The notes under the pieces: model-generated
Databases searched by the model: none
What the model saw: the letters and a program-made list of their open reading frames with translations, nothing else
Told to the model about the DNA's origin: nothing
Shown here: positions 24,413 through 31,765 of the stretch, in pieces
How positions within the stretch are numbered: position 1 is the first letter of the stretch
Layout: every line of letters begins with the position of its first letter
Assembly (NCBI RefSeq): GCF_014287475.1
Contig: NZ_JACOPF010000001.1
Coordinates: 248,001-312,000 of the forward strand
Direction of reading: 5' to 3'
Length of the DNA stretch: 64,000 bases
Origin: Mediterraneibacter hominis
Lineage (GTDB): Bacteria; Bacillota; Clostridia; Lachnospirales; Lachnospiraceae
Made by a program: the position numbers and the translations under genes

Positions 24413-25879
24413 ATGAGAAGCAGAACTGTACAGCCGGTAAAACGGCGGGAACAGAGTAAAAGTATGCGGGGGAGGAAAAAGAAAAATGCAATAGGGGATA
24501 CCCAGCCTATAAAAGTATCTTCGCATACACAACCATTGCGGGCGTCCTCGGATACCCAGCCGATAAGAATACCCTCAGGGCAAAGGAAGACAAGGTCAGC
24601 CTCATATAGAGGAAGATACCAGCAGGCAGTTTCACGGCGCAGAAAGGAAATTTCTGTACCAAAACCAGAGGCGCAGCTTGAAAAGAAAGTGAAAAAAAAG
24701 CAAAGTAGTGTGACAGGTGCACTGCTTGGCACAAGAGCAAAGGGGAAAGAAACAAATGCAGTACAATATTTTGACTATGACCTGCTGCTGGCGATTGTAT
24801 TTTTGATGTGCTTTGGGCTTGTTATGCTGTATAGTACCAGCGCATACAGCGCACAGGCGGATTTTGGAAATGATATGTATTACTTTTCCAAGCAGGCATT
24901 GATTGGGGCGGTTAGTTTTGTGGGAATGATGATTGTTTCCAAAATTGATTACCATTTTTATGGAGCATTTTCTTTTGAACTTTATATTTTTGCAATGATT
25001 TTGATGGCGCTCGTGCAAACACCGTTGGGAGTGACGATCTATGGAGCGAGAAGATGGATACAGCTGCCGGGAAATATGACACTACAGCCTTCAGAAATTA
25101 CAAAAATTGCAGTAATTCTATTCCTTTCTTATGAACTATGTAGAATTGGAAAAAAAATAAATACCAGAGCTGGAATATTGCGCGTATTTGCCTTTGGTGC
25201 AGTGGCGGCAGGCGGTGTAATGTTTCTGACAGACAACCTAAGTACAGCGATTATTGTGATGGCAATATCTTGTATTCTGATTTTTATTGTTCATCCGAAA
25301 ACCAAACCTTTCATAGCAATAGCGGCTGGGGTGGCAGCAGTGTTTGCGGTTGCGGTGATGGTGATGTCAGTTACTTTAGTAAACAGCGATAATTTCCGTC
25401 TGAGACGTATCCTTACTTGGCTGGATCCGGAGAATCATTCTGATACGGGCGGGTTTCAGGTTATGCAGGGCCTGTACGCGATTGGCTCTGGCGGCTTCTT
25501 TGGAAAAGGGTTAGGAAACAGTACACAGAAACTTGGAGTGATACCAGAGGCACAAAATGATATGATTCTGACAGTTATTTGTGAAGAATTGGGAGTGTTC
25601 GGTGCGATTGTCATTCTGCTGTTGTTTGGCTTTTTGTTATATCGTCTGATGTTTATTGCCAGAAATGCTCCGGACTTATATGGTGCTTTGATTGCCAGCG
25701 GAATTTTTGTACACATTGCACTTCAGGTTATTTTAAATATTGCAGTTGTGACAAATCTGATTCCCACAACAGGAATTACATTGCCGTTTATCAGTTATGG
25801 GGGAACCTCTATTTTGTTTTTGATGACGGAGATGGGGATTGCTCTGGGAATATCGAGAAGAATTAAACTGGAGGATTGA
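24413..25879 (+). CDS. FtsW/RodA/SpoVE family glycan polymerase with repeat-bearing N-terminal extension
   Basis: 488 aa. The SEDS membrane domain begins near residue 120 (FDYDLLLAIVFLMCFGLVMLYSTSAYS), contains LQPSEITKIAVILFLSYEL and ends PFISYGGTSILFLMTEMGIAL, as in peptidoglycan glycosyltransferases of this family. It should have about ten membrane helices. The first 115 residues are unusual: very basic, with three tandem nine-residue units of the form D/H-TQP-I/L-K/R (about residues 26-50). AGGAGA precedes the ATG. A second family member lies at 35894 in the dcw cluster, so this one may serve elongation (RodA role) or sporulation. Confidence 0.9.
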   Translation: MRSRTVQPVKRREQSKSMRGRKKKNAIGDTQPIKVSSHTQPLRASSDTQPIRIPSGQRKTRSASYRGRYQQAVSRRRKEISVPKPEAQLEKKVKKKQSSVTGALLGTRAKGKETNAVQYFDYDLLLAIVFLMCFGLVMLYSTSAYSAQADFGNDMYYFSKQALIGAVSFVGMMIVSKIDYHFYGAFSFELYIFAMILMALVQTPLGVTIYGARRWIQLPGNMTLQPSEITKIAVILFLSYELCRIGKKINTRAGILRVFAFGAVAAGGVMFLTDNLSTAIIVMAISCILIFIVHPKTKPFIAIAAGVAAVFAVAVMVMSVTLVNSDNFRLRRILTWLDPENHSDTGGFQVMQGLYAIGSGGFFGKGLGNSTQKLGVIPEAQNDMILTVICEELGVFGAIVILLLFGFLLYRLMFIARNAPDLYGALIASGIFVHIALQVILNIAVVTNLIPTTGITLPFISYGGTSILFLMTEMGIALGISRRIKLED

Positions 25880-25959
25880 CAGATTCTGTAACAGCTTCTT
25901 TTTAAGATTGAGAAAAAGCCTTTTCATACTGTGAAAAGTGTGATATATTGATATGGAGT

Positions 25960-26000
25960 TATGTAGTAATTAAAACTACATATAATAGAAATATACTACA
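25960..26000 (+). promoter_or_regulatory. degV promoter with overlapping palindrome
   Basis: TATGTAGT (25960-25967) and ACTACATA (25975-25982) form a perfect inverted repeat whose right end overlaps TATAAT at 25981-25986. A further ATACTACA lies at 25993-26000. The arrangement looks like a repressor operator over the -10. No strong -35 is visible. Confidence 0.5.
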
Positions 26001-26026
26001 CGGAATACGGTGCAGGAGGATGGAAG

Positions 26027-26866
26027 ATGGAATATAAGATAATTGTAGACAGCTGTGGCGAGCTTACAGAAGAGATGAAAAAAAGCGGAGTGTATGAGAC
26101 AGCTTCTTTGAGCATGCAGGTGGGTGGAGCGAATATTGTGGATGATGAGTCTTTTAATCAGGCAGATTTTTTAAGAAGAGTGGCTCAAAGCCCAGAATGT
26201 CCAAAGTCATCCTGCCCTTCTCCTGAAAGGTATATGTTGAGCTATAAAGGAGAGGCGAAAAGAGTGTATGCAGTGACGCTCTCATCTGAACTGAGTGGTT
26301 CTTATAACAGTGCAGAATTAGGAAAGAAGCTATATATGGAAGGAAACGAAGAAAAACAGATACATGTGTTTAATTCCAGATCTGCTTCTGTAGGAGAGAC
26401 TTTGATTGCACTAAAGATACGTGAATGTGAAGAAGAAGGTATGAGGTTTGAAGAGGTTGTACAGACAGTGGAAAATTATATCGAAGGGCAGCACACGTAT
26501 TTTGTGTTGGAGAATTTGGAAACGCTGAGAAAAAATGGACGGCTGACGGGGATAAAAGCAATGGTTGCAAGCGCATTAAATATCAAGCCTGTCATGGGTG
26601 CTACACCGCAGGGAACGATTTGCCAGTTGGGGCAGGCAAGAGGCATCAAGCGCGCTTTGACAAAAATGGTCGAACAGATTGCAAAAGAATGTATAGATTC
26701 TAAGAAAAAGATATTGGGAATTGCACATTGTAACTGTCCCGAACGAGCAGAGGAAGTAAAGCAGATGCTTTTAGAAAAGCTGGAAGTAAAGGCAAGCTTT
26801 ATTGTAGATACAGCAGGAATCAGCACAATGTATGCCAATGACGGAGGTATTATTGTTGTTATCTAG
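26027..26866 (+). CDS. DegV family fatty-acid-binding protein
   Basis: 279 aa, the usual DegV length. Family features: YKIIVDSCGELTEEM at the start, a P-K-S-S-C-P-S-P loop (about 57-64) matching the TSQPS-type lipid-headgroup loop, VYAVTLSSELSGSYNSA, and a second domain with LETLRKNGRLTG and ALNIKPVM. DegV proteins bind fatty acids and, with FakA-like kinases, feed phosphatidate synthesis; the kinase partner is not in the window. GCAGGAGGATG precedes the start. Confidence 0.92.
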   Translation: MEYKIIVDSCGELTEEMKKSGVYETASLSMQVGGANIVDDESFNQADFLRRVAQSPECPKSSCPSPERYMLSYKGEAKRVYAVTLSSELSGSYNSAELGKKLYMEGNEEKQIHVFNSRSASVGETLIALKIRECEEEGMRFEEVVQTVENYIEGQHTYFVLENLETLRKNGRLTGIKAMVASALNIKPVMGATPQGTICQLGQARGIKRALTKMVEQIAKECIDSKKKILGIAHCNCPERAEEVKQMLLEKLEVKASFIVDTAGISTMYANDGGIIVVI

Positions 26867-26868
26867 TC

Positions 26869-26955
26869 GTAACAGTTCAGCCATACAGATGTACGCTCGC
26901 AAAAACATGCAGGCATGTTTTATACTTCCCGCACACTGTATGGCTGAGCAGTTAC
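26869..26955. repeat. 87-bp palindromic repeat with GTAACAGTTCAGCC-type ends
   Basis: The outer 20 bases (26869-26888, beginning GTAACAGTTCAGCC) pair with 26936-26955 with two mismatches. An inner palindrome AAACATGC-AG-GCATGTTT lies at 26903-26920. The same end sequence bounds another element at 50265-50371, so this is a dispersed miniature repeat. It sits two bases after the degV stop codon and may also act as its transcription end. Confidence 0.75.
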
Positions 26956-27047
26956 ATCTAGTCTTTCATACTTTAACCGCTACTTGTCAAATTGTGGAGA
27001 AGTGTGGTAAACTAGTTTAAGAATGGATAGTGAAGGAGTAAGCAAAA

Positions 27048-27302
27048 ATGAGCCAGGAGAAAGTAGAGCGTTATAAAAAAGAAAAAGCAAACAGAAAGAA
27101 AATTATGAAGAAGCAGAGAATGATGGGAATTATGCGCAAGACGGTTCTTTCTCTGGCAGCATTGGCTTTGGTGGTTTGGATAGGATACTCAGCTTATGAT
27201 ATGTATGATTCTGACAAGGAAAGAACAGTGGCACAGGTTAACTATGACGCAGTGAACACCTATTTAAATGGGCTTACAAAGACAGAAGAAACAGCAGAAT
27301 AG
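27048..27302 (+). CDS. small single-pass membrane protein, unknown function
   Basis: 84 aa: a very basic N-terminus (Lys/Arg-rich to about residue 30), one membrane helix (about 31-48) and an acidic extracellular C-terminus of about 35 residues. GAAGGAG precedes the ATG. The topology (short basic cytoplasmic tail, short outside domain) resembles small divisome or cell-wall cofactors, and it lies just before the dcw cluster, but I recognise no family. Confidence 0.7.
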   Translation: MSQEKVERYKKEKANRKKIMKKQRMMGIMRKTVLSLAALALVVWIGYSAYDMYDSDKERTVAQVNYDAVNTYLNGLTKTEETAE

Positions 27303-27345
27303 ACGAAAGGCAAAAAATTCCAGACTTAAATTTAAAAATAAACAG

Positions 27346-27465
27346 AATATCCTGAAAATCGGTGAGAGTTGAAAAATATACTAGATGTAGGATGCGTGAG
27401 AGAACGTGCATCCTACATTTAGTATATAAGGAAAACTTAAAAGATTTTCAGGATATTTTTTTATT
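27346..27465 (+). terminator. compound nested hairpin with T tract before mraZ
   Basis: A perfect 15-bp outer stem, AATATCCTGAAAATC (27346-27360) with 27443-27457, ends in a T run. Inside its loop lies a second stem of 20 bp with one mismatch (27376-27395 with 27408-27427). It separates the small membrane protein gene from the mraZ promoter. Confidence 0.75.
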
Positions 27466-27507
27466 GCTTTGAAAAACTGAAGAAACAAAAAAATCACAAA
27501 AAAGGGG

Positions 27508-27590
27508 TTGAAAAAGGGGAAAGTGTGGTTTACAATGGAGTCAAGTGGTGAGAAGTGGTAGACAGTGGTACAAAGTGGGGAGAAATGTGG
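27508..27590 (+). promoter_or_regulatory. mraZ promoter and MraZ-box array
   Basis: TTGAAA (27508-27513), a 17-base spacer and TACAAT (27531-27536). Starting at the -10, TGG-type pentamers recur exactly every ten bases at 27526, 27536, 27546, 27556, 27566 and 27576 (TGGTT, TGGAG, TGGTG, TGGTA, TGGTA, TGGGG), and TGTGG follows at 27586. MraZ is known to bind TGGGN repeats spaced by five bases in its own promoter, so this is its probable autoregulatory operator. Confidence 0.82.
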
Positions 27591-27618
27591 AGGCCCACAT
27601 AAAGAGAAAGGGTTCCAG

Positions 27619-28056
27619 ATGTTATTAGGGGAGTTTAATCATAGCATTGATGAAAAAGGCCGATTAATCATTCCAGCTAAATTACGGGACGATTTGGGAG
27701 AGAGTTTCGTAATCTGCAATGGGCTGGAGGGATGTCTCTTTGTCTACTCACAGGAAGAATGGAACAAATTTGTTGCTGAACTGGAAACCTTGCCACGAAT
27801 GAATAAAGATGCCAGAATCTTTAAGCGTTACTTTTTCGGAAGTGCCTCAGAAGGCAGTTTTGATAAGCAGGGGAGAGTGCTGGTACCACCATCTTTACGG
27901 AAAGTTGCACACCTGGAAAAAGACGTGGTTTTAGTGGGAGTTCAGGATCGCGTGGAAATCTGGGATAAAGCGCTTTGGGAAGAGAGAAGCCAAGTCAGCG
28001 AAGAAGATTTGGATGCGATTGCGGAACGTATGGAATCAATCGGGATCCGCATCTGA
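27619..28056 (+). CDS. mraZ: transcriptional regulator MraZ
   Basis: 145 aa from the ATG at 27619, which gives the family start MLLGEFNHSIDEKGRLIIPAKLRDDLG; an in-frame GTG at 27565 would start inside the operator array. Two AbrB-like DNA-binding repeats are visible: DEKGRLIIPAKLR (about 10-22) and DKQGRVLVPPSLRK (about 84-97). MraZ forms a ring and represses the dcw cluster in other bacteria. AAAGGG precedes the ATG. First gene of the cluster. Confidence 0.95.
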   Translation: MLLGEFNHSIDEKGRLIIPAKLRDDLGESFVICNGLEGCLFVYSQEEWNKFVAELETLPRMNKDARIFKRYFFGSASEGSFDKQGRVLVPPSLRKVAHLEKDVVLVGVQDRVEIWDKALWEERSQVSEEDLDAIAERMESIGIRI

Positions 28057-28089
28057 TTTGAAACAGTAAAGGCAAGGTGGGAGAGAAGG

Positions 28090-29025
28090 ATGGCATTCAA
28101 GCACACATCAGTATTACTTGAGGAAACAGTAGAAAGTCTGGAAATAAAACCAGATGGGACGTATGTAGACGCGACACTCGGAGGAGGGGGACATGCCTTT
28201 GAAGTGTGCAGGCGTTTAAGCAGCAAGGGGAGTTTTATAGGAATAGACCAGGATGCCGCGGCGATTGAAGCGGCAAAGAGCCGGCTGTCTGACTTTGGGG
28301 AGAAGGTCACAATTATCAGAAGCAACTATTGTGACTTGAAGTTGAGGCTAGGTGAACTGGGAATTGAAAAAGTAGATGGTATTGTACTGGATCTTGGAGT
28401 CTCGTCTTATCAATTGGACACTGCAGACAGAGGGTTTTCCTATCGTGTGGATGCTCCTCTGGATATGAGAATGGATCAGAGACAGACAAAAACAGCAAGA
28501 GACATTGTCAATGATTACAGTGAAATGGAGCTATATCGGGTTATCCGCGACTATGGGGAGGACAAATTTGCAAAAAATATTGCAAAACATATTGTCAGGG
28601 AGCGTAAGATACATTCGATAGAAACGACAGGACAGCTTAATGAAGTAATCAGGCAGGCGATTCCGATGAAGATTCAGAAAACAGGCGGACATCCATCAAA
28701 GAGGACATTCCAGGCGATTCGGATTGAATTAAATCAGGAGCTGGAAGTTTTAAAAGGTTCGCTGGATGAGATGATAGAGATGTTAAATCCAAGGGGAAGG
28801 ATATGCATCATTACGTTTCATTCACTGGAGGACAGGATTGTAAAGAGTACTTTTAAAAGGAATGAAAATCCATGTACCTGTCCAAGTCACTTTCCGGTTT
28901 GTGTTTGTGGGAAAACAGCAAAGGGAAGAGTGGTTACAAAAAAGCCGATCCTTCCGACTAAGGAAGAGATGGAGAACAACAGCCGTTCTAAGAGTGCAAA
29001 GCTTCGGGTTTTTGAACGACTGTAA
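28090..29025 (+). CDS. rsmH: 16S rRNA (cytosine-1402-N4)-methyltransferase
   Basis: 311 aa, normal length. [17 protein letters not shown] is the family start; the SAM-binding motif is in [19 protein letters not shown] (about 22-40), and [29 protein letters not shown] is diagnostic. [18 protein letters not shown] and SLEDRIVK follow. It methylates C1402 of 16S rRNA. Usual position after mraZ in the dcw cluster, with a GGTGGGAGAGAAGG ribosome site. Confidence 0.97.
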   Translation: MAFKHTSVLLEETVESLEIKPDGTYVDATLGGGGHAFEVCRRLSSKGSFIGIDQDAAAIEAAKSRLSDFGEKVTIIRSNYCDLKLRLGELGIEKVDGIVLDLGVSSYQLDTADRGFSYRVDAPLDMRMDQRQTKTARDIVNDYSEMELYRVIRDYGEDKFAKNIAKHIVRERKIHSIETTGQLNEVIRQAIPMKIQKTGGHPSKRTFQAIRIELNQELEVLKGSLDEMIEMLNPRGRICIITFHSLEDRIVKSTFKRNENPCTCPSHFPVCVCGKTAKGRVVTKKPILPTKEEMENNSRSKSAKLRVFERL

Positions 29026-29104
29026 CAACTGGGAGTATCTAAAAATATAAGATGTCAGGAAGGGGAGAGCCTGACAAAACAGATTAAGAAAGGGGCAGAC
29101 GCTT

Positions 29105-29650
29105 ATGGCAACAGCAAGAAGAAATACAAACAGTTACAGGCAACAAAGATATGCTGGCGGAGACCAGAGAGCATTTTATGTCTATGGAAATACCGTACGC
29201 CAGGCGGAGATTCTGCCAAAGAGAGAGACAAGAGAGCACACAGAGCAACCTAGGCGGACAAGCAGACAAGTCAGAAAAAATAGAAACAGAGCGCTTAGTA
29301 TAAGTCCGGCATATGCAGGCTTTCTTGTAGTAGCAGCATTCTGCGCAGTATTTGTATGTATGATGTATTTGCAGCTTCAATCAGATATAGTAAGCCGTTC
29401 AGAAAATATTACGGCGCTGCAGCAGGAATTGACAGACTTGACAGAAGCCAATGATACAGCTTATAATGCAGCTACAGATTCTGTAAATCTGGAAGAAGTG
29501 CGCAGCAAAGCAATGGATGAGCTCGGGATGGTCTATGCGGCACAGGGAACAGTGATTGAGTATGACAGCCCGACGAGTGATTACGTGAGGCAGTACAGTG
29601 ATATTCCGAAAGACGGGGTGCTGGCACAGTCTAAGAGCGTAACGGAGTAA
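29105..29650 (+). CDS. ftsL: FtsL-like division protein
   Basis: 181 aa. A long basic cytoplasmic N-terminus (about 1-62), one membrane helix (about 67-88), then a short coiled-coil (LQSDIVSRSENITALQQELTDLTEAND) and an EEVRSKAMDELGMVYAAQGTVIEYDSP segment typical of FtsL/DivIC proteins. It would join FtsQ and an FtsB/DivIC partner in the divisome. Position between rsmH and the first PBP is the standard ftsL place. AAAGGGGCAG precedes the ATG. Confidence 0.82.
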   Translation: MATARRNTNSYRQQRYAGGDQRAFYVYGNTVRQAEILPKRETREHTEQPRRTSRQVRKNRNRALSISPAYAGFLVVAAFCAVFVCMMYLQLQSDIVSRSENITALQQELTDLTEANDTAYNAATDSVNLEEVRSKAMDELGMVYAAQGTVIEYDSPTSDYVRQYSDIPKDGVLAQSKSVTE

Positions 29651-29662
29651 GGATTTTAATAA

Positions 29663-31681
29663 ATGGCTAGAAAAAATAAGCGAAAAAACAGATTTGAGTT
29701 TTTAACAAAAAAATTTCCGACGAGGATGCAAAAAAAGCTGGTACTGTTGTTTATGGCAATTATACTGGCTTTTGTTGTTCTTATAGGAAGAATTACATAT
29801 ATTAATGCTTCCAAAGGCAGTGGATATACAAAGATTGTTTTGGATCAGCAGGGCTATGACAGCAGAGTGATTCCATATAAAAGAGGAGATATTGTAGATC
29901 GTAACGGTACGAAGATGGCCACCAGCGAACGAGTTTACAATGTAATTTTAGACGTAGAAGTAGTAACCTCTAAGGAAGAATATCTGAATCCAACCAGAGA
30001 AGTATTAAAAGACTGCTTCGGAATAGAGGAAAGCACTGTAGATGAAGTGATAGAAAAAAATCCGGACAGCAGGTATGAAATACTTGCAAAAGGTGTAGAA
30101 TATGAGACAGCGAAAAGGTTTCAGGACATTGAGAACGATACAGAAAATTACCCGAATGTAAAAGGGGTCTGGCTGGAAGACGACTATGAGCGTGTGTATC
30201 CATATAATACGCTGGCAAGTGACGTAGTGGGCTTTACTGTTTCGGGAAATGAAGGAGCTGTCGGAATAGAGAGCGCCTATAACGATGTGTTAAACGGTAC
30301 AGATGGAAGAGAGTACGGTTATTTTGCGGGCAAGTCGTCGGTGGAAGGTACAGTAAAGGCCCCGCAGAATGGAAATACCGTTGTCTCTACGATTGATGTG
30401 ACGCTGCAGAGTATTGTGGAACAGTGTATTTTAGATTTCAACAGCAAATATGCAGAAGAGGGAGAGACAGGCAGCAAGAATACAGCAGTGATTATTATGA
30501 ATCCTAATACAGGAGAAATTCTGGCAGAAGCATCCTATCCCAATTTTGATTTAAACAATCCGAGGGATTTGTCTTCTTTATATTCAGAAGAAGAGTGGAA
30601 GGCAATGTCGGAAGAAGAGCAGGTGGAGGCCATGAATACATTGTGGAGAAATTTCTGTGTCAGTGATACCTTTGAGCCTGGCTCTACAATCAAGCCTTTT
30701 ACCGTTGCGACTGGTCTGGAGACAGGAGCAATCACAGGAAATGAAACATATGAGTGCGGCGGTTACCTGCATGTAGGAGATTATGACATCAGCTGCCATT
30801 TAAAAACAGGTCATGGGACAGTATCTGTGCAGGATGCCATTGCATATTCCTGTAATGTGGCGCTTATGCATATTGCCGAAGCGATTGGGATTGAAAATTT
30901 TACAAAATACCAGAGGGTTTTCGGCTTTGGAGAGTATACAGGGATTGATTTGCCGGGAGAAGCGTCTACAGCACCGCTTCTCTATACAGCAGATACGATG
31001 CAGGTTACGGATTTGGCGACCAACTCCTTCGGGCAGACATTTAATGTGACGATGACACAGCTGGCAGCGGGATTTTGTTCTTTGATTAATGGAGGATATT
31101 ATTACGAGCCCCATGTAGTAAAACAAATACAGGATGAGGACGGTAAAGTAATCGAGACAAAGGATCCGGTATTGCTTAGAAAAACGATTTCTGCAGAGAC
31201 TTCCGCACAGCTGAAACAGTATATGAAGGGGACAATGGAATATGGGACAGGAACAGCGGCGAATGTGGAGGGATATGACATTGGAGCAAAGACAGGCACC
31301 GCGGAAAAGCTGCCGCGGGATGATAAGAAATATTTACTTTCCTTTGCCGGATATGCGCCTCAGGAGAATCCAGAAGTGCTGGTGTATGTGGTAATTGACG
31401 AACCGAATGTGGAAAACCAGGATAACAGTGCGCTTGTGTTGGAATTAGCACAGAATATTATGGCGCAGGCATTTCCGTATCTGGATATTACAACCATAGA
31501 TGGATATACACCGGAAAGCGGCGGTACAGACACAGAAGCAAACAGCGGGGATACACAGACGGAATATACAGATTTTGACGCAAATTATGAAGACACGTAC
31601 AGCAACGAAGACGGGGCATATGTGGATGACAGTTATACACCAGATTTGGATGACTGGGCCACGGGAGCACCATCGGAATAA
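29663..31681 (+). CDS. class B penicillin-binding protein, FtsI/SpoVD family
   Basis: 672 aa. One N-terminal membrane helix (about 21-43), a PBP dimerisation domain (about 60-230; YKRGDIVDRNGTKMA, YPYNTLASDVVGF), then the transpeptidase domain with S-T-I-K in EPGSTIKPFTV (about 339-342), S-C-N in AYSCNVAL and K-T-G in GAKTGTAEK (about 543). The C-terminal 60 residues are acidic low-complexity sequence rich in Asp, Glu, Thr and Tyr. It crosslinks septal peptidoglycan with an FtsW partner. Followed by a second, shorter paralogue. Confidence 0.93.
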   Translation: MARKNKRKNRFEFLTKKFPTRMQKKLVLLFMAIILAFVVLIGRITYINASKGSGYTKIVLDQQGYDSRVIPYKRGDIVDRNGTKMATSERVYNVILDVEVVTSKEEYLNPTREVLKDCFGIEESTVDEVIEKNPDSRYEILAKGVEYETAKRFQDIENDTENYPNVKGVWLEDDYERVYPYNTLASDVVGFTVSGNEGAVGIESAYNDVLNGTDGREYGYFAGKSSVEGTVKAPQNGNTVVSTIDVTLQSIVEQCILDFNSKYAEEGETGSKNTAVIIMNPNTGEILAEASYPNFDLNNPRDLSSLYSEEEWKAMSEEEQVEAMNTLWRNFCVSDTFEPGSTIKPFTVATGLETGAITGNETYECGGYLHVGDYDISCHLKTGHGTVSVQDAIAYSCNVALMHIAEAIGIENFTKYQRVFGFGEYTGIDLPGEASTAPLLYTADTMQVTDLATNSFGQTFNVTMTQLAAGFCSLINGGYYYEPHVVKQIQDEDGKVIETKDPVLLRKTISAETSAQLKQYMKGTMEYGTGTAANVEGYDIGAKTGTAEKLPRDDKKYLLSFAGYAPQENPEVLVYVVIDEPNVENQDNSALVLELAQNIMAQAFPYLDITTIDGYTPESGGTDTEANSGDTQTEYTDFDANYEDTYSNEDGAYVDDSYTPDLDDWATGAPSE

Positions 31682-31708
31682 TCCGATTATAAGATAAGAG
31701 AATGAATA

Positions 31709-31755
31709 ACCTTACAGAAGAATTAATATGTTTTAGAAAGATTCTTTTGTAAGGT
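31709..31755 (+). terminator. hairpin directly upstream of the second PBP gene
   Basis: 15 bases at 31709-31723 (ACCTTACAGAAGAAT) pair with 31741-31755 with one G-U pair, followed by a T-rich CATTTATTTT that runs into the ATG at 31766. The AAGG of the weak ribosome site lies in the 3' arm. It could be a leaky terminator or hold down translation of the second PBP. Confidence 0.6.
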
Positions 31756-31765
31756 CATTTATTTT

